7,532 nt of DNA, taken from positions 1-7,532 of the forward strand of contig JBCDCZ010000222.1 of the NCBI GenBank assembly GCA_039180865.1. Direction: 5' to 3'. Under the pieces are notes generated by a model. That model saw only the letters and a program-made list of their open reading frames with translations, had not been told where the DNA came from and did not search any database. Positions 6,329-7,532 of this stretch are shown here, in pieces (the first letter of the stretch is position 1; each line of letters starts with the position of its first letter). Both the position numbers and the translations under genes were made by a program. The stretch is from JBCDCU01 sp039180865. GTDB lineage: Bacteria; Pseudomonadota; Alphaproteobacteria; Rhizobiales; JACESI01.

Positions 6329-6595
6329 TCATGTCAGTTCGGGGAAGGTGTCGAAGAGCGTCAACGTGAAGGTGAACATCTCGGAACCGAGGGTTCCCGC
6401 TGTCGCGGCGATTGTGATTGCGACCGCGACCAATTTGACGGCAAACGAAAGCGTTTGCTCCTGAACCTGGGTGAGGGCTTGAAGTAGGCTCACGAAAATC
6501 CCAACGAGCGATGCCACAACAATTGGCGGCATGGAAAGGATCATGACCAGGATCATCGCTTCGGTAATTGCGTGCAGTGCGTCGCTTGGAGACAT
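6329..6595 (-). CDS. sctS: T3SS export gate protein SctS (YscS/FliQ family)
   Basis: A small two-helix inner-membrane protein of 88 residues, exactly the size expected for YscS. Several copies pack around the SctR/SctT core of the export gate. Hydrophobic helices lie at about 13-39 and 50-75, joined by a loop that carries the family signature QALTQVQEQTLSF (39-51); SMPP at 21-24 is also characteristic. A longer reading with 20 extra N-terminal residues (from 6655) is possible but unlikely: it would overlap sctR by 46 nt and add an untypical charged leader. The ATG at 6595 has a good GAGGA 5 nt upstream. The spacer to sctR is 14 nt and to sctT 19 nt. Confidence 0.96.
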   Translation of the reverse strand: MSPSDALHAITEAMILVMILSMPPIVVASLVGIFVSLLQALTQVQEQTLSFAVKLVAVAITIAATAGTLGSEMFTFTLTLFDTFPELT

Positions 6596-6600
6596 GACAA

Positions 6601-6605
6601 TCCTC
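6601..6605 (-). promoter_or_regulatory. Ribosome binding site deciding the sctS start
   Basis: On the minus strand GAGGA (within AAAGAGGATTGTC) lies 5 nt before the ATG at 6595. This supports the 88-residue SctS over the longer in-frame alternative. Confidence 0.8.
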
Positions 6606-6609
6606 TTTC

Positions 6610-7251
6610 TCAGGGCACATATGTCGTAACGAGACCCAATATGAGCCGCGACCAACCATCCACCATGACAAACAGGAACAATTTGAACGGCAAAGAGATG
6701 GTGAGCGGCGACACCATCATCATACCCATGGCAAGCAGGATGTTCGACACGATAAGGTCGATTGCGATAAACGGCAAATAAAGGAGAAATCCTATTTCAA
6801 AGGCTTCTCTCAACTGTGTGACGGTGAAAGCGGGCAGCATCACTGCGATACTTTGCGGCGTCACGGCTTCAGACAATTCTTCCGGCCAAAGCTCAGTCGT
6901 CGCTTTCAGAAAGAAGTTGCGCTCCCGGTCATCAGCATGCCTGTCCAGAAACTCAACCAGTGGAACCTTGCCCGCCTGGAAGGCTGCTTCCACACTCTCG
7001 ATGTTATTGAACGAAAAATTGCCCCTGGTCAGGATATTGTAGGTTTCCACGGCAACCGGCGCCATGATGTAGCCCGACAGGATGATTGCGAGCGCATTCA
7101 AGGCGATATTGGGTGGAATCTGCTGCACACCAAGCGCATTACGGACAAGCAGAAGGACAACCGCGATCTTGATAAAGGACGTCGCAACCACCGCCAAAAA
7201 CGGGACGAGCGCGGCTCCAGCCAGAATCAGTATTAGATTTAACGGATCCAT
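6610..7251 (-). CDS. sctR: T3SS export gate protein SctR (YscR/FliP family)
   Basis: Core subunit of the export gate in the inner membrane, 213 residues, close to the 217 of YscR. Helices lie at about 4-36 and 49-69, followed by a soluble periplasmic domain (70-135) and two C-terminal helices (157-179 and 186-210). Diagnostic motifs as I know the family: RNALGVQQIPPN (37-48), LPAFTVTQLREAFEIGF (139-155), LPFIAIDL (159-166) and MGMMMVSPLTISLPFK (175-190) followed by VDGW (197-200). All are intact. The ATG at 7251 has GGCGGGG 5 nt upstream. The gene lies 36 nt after sctQ and 14 nt before sctS, so it belongs to the same transcript. Confidence 0.98.
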   Translation of the reverse strand: MDPLNLILILAGAALVPFLAVVATSFIKIAVVLLLVRNALGVQQIPPNIALNALAIILSGYIMAPVAVETYNILTRGNFSFNNIESVEAAFQAGKVPLVEFLDRHADDRERNFFLKATTELWPEELSEAVTPQSIAVMLPAFTVTQLREAFEIGFLLYLPFIAIDLIVSNILLAMGMMMVSPLTISLPFKLFLFVMVDGWSRLILGLVTTYVP

Positions 7252-7266
7252 AAATACCCCGCCACA

Positions 7267-7280
7267 GGCGCAGAAGCGCC
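7267..7280 (-). other. Small hairpin between sctQ and sctR
   Basis: GGCGC-TTCT-GCGCC on the minus strand is a perfect 5-bp stem with a 4-nt loop (loop reads AGAA on the plus strand). It lies in the 36-nt spacer, ending 15 nt before the sctR start and just upstream of its ribosome binding site. No T run follows, so it is not an intrinsic terminator. It could mark an RNA processing or stability element separating sctQ, needed in many copies, from the low-copy gate genes. That role is inference. Confidence 0.4.
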
Positions 7281-7287
7281 ACCGTCA

Positions 7288-7532
7288 CTATCCGTTGAAT
7301 AGAAGCCTAGTGACCCGCACCCCAATGCGGTCATCCAGTTGAACGATATCGCCTTCGGCGATTGCAGTACCATTGGCCCTGATCGTCACGACCGTTTCCG
7401 CCGCATTGGGTGTTTCTCCAAGATCAACGATTGTGCCCGGTTGCCAGCTTTCCAACGTGGCGATCGGAACTTCAACTTGCCCAAGATCAAACGTCAGCGC
7501 GACCTGCACGTCCGGGATCGGGGCGGCGGCAC
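7288..7532 (-). CDS. sctQ: T3SS C-ring protein SctQ (YscQ/FliN family), C-terminal part
   Basis: Only the last 81 residues are in the window; the reading frame is open to the right edge, where it reads AAAPIPD before VQVALTFDLG. This is the C-terminal SPOA (FliM/FliN C-terminal) domain: a beta-rich segment with LTFDLGQVEVPIATLESWQP, then GTIVDLG, a VVTIRANGTAIAEGDIVQL strand pair, and the ending DRIGVRVTRLL typical of the family. SctQ forms the cytoplasmic sorting platform that collects chaperone-substrate complexes and holds the ATPase. The stop is TAG at 7288-7290. A GTG codon at 7507-7509 could in principle start a short internal product, as known for YscQ, but no ribosome binding site precedes it. 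Position before sctR fits the usual Q-R-S-T-U order. Confidence 0.92.
   Translation of the reverse strand, partial: AAAPIPDVQVALTFDLGQVEVPIATLESWQPGTIVDLGETPNAAETVVTIRANGTAIAEGDIVQLDDRIGVRVTRLLFNG

Noticed and set aside
6329..6655. Longer 108-residue version of SctS
   Set aside because: The extra 20 residues overlap sctR and are charged. The 88-residue form has the family length and a well-placed ribosome binding site.
7507..7509. Internal GTG start for a separate SctQ C-terminal product
   Set aside because: Such products are known for YscQ, but the visible upstream bases are C-rich with no Shine-Dalgarno match, and the piece would be shorter than the known one.

Overview
The window holds part of a type III secretion system (T3SS) locus from a Gram-negative bacterium. 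It has two gene blocks that point toward each other. The export-apparatus proteins closely resemble the Yersinia Ysc (SctR/S/T/U) type as I recall those sequences. GC content is moderate. A marine alphaproteobacterium with a Ysc-like system (Pseudovibrio/Labrenzia-like) would fit, but that is a low-confidence guess: no taxonomic marker gene is present.

Plus-strand block (17..4210): a class I (CesT/SycE-like) chaperone is followed by two tandem, clearly different SycD/LcrH-like TPR (class II) chaperones. Two unfamiliar proteins come next: a 419-residue protein with an Ala/Gly/Ser-rich middle and a C-terminal hydrophobic helix, and a 410-residue protein made mostly of heptad-repeat coiled coil. 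Tight spacing (a 1-nt overlap at 1054, an 8-nt overlap at 1610-1617) and a strong intrinsic terminator at 4231-4260 suggest one operon. Class II chaperones normally serve the hydrophobic translocators, so I infer that the two large proteins are the translocon components or other secreted substrates. I do not recognise either by sequence.

Minus-strand block (7532 down to 4274): the 3' end of sctQ (cytoplasmic C-ring), then sctR, sctS and sctT (the inner-membrane export gate) and sctU (the autoproteolytic substrate-specificity switch). This is the canonical Q-R-S-T-U order, with spacers of 36, 14 and 19 nt and a 4-nt ATGA overlap. The sctQ gene runs off the right edge.

How they work together: SctQ docks chaperone-substrate complexes, SctR/S/T form the gate, and SctU switches from needle to translocator export. 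The plus-strand block would supply the exported cargo and its chaperones. The most novel part is the translocator/substrate pair at 1610-4210, especially the heptad-repeat protein with its internal duplication and proline hinge. No stretch longer than 110 bases is without a gene.
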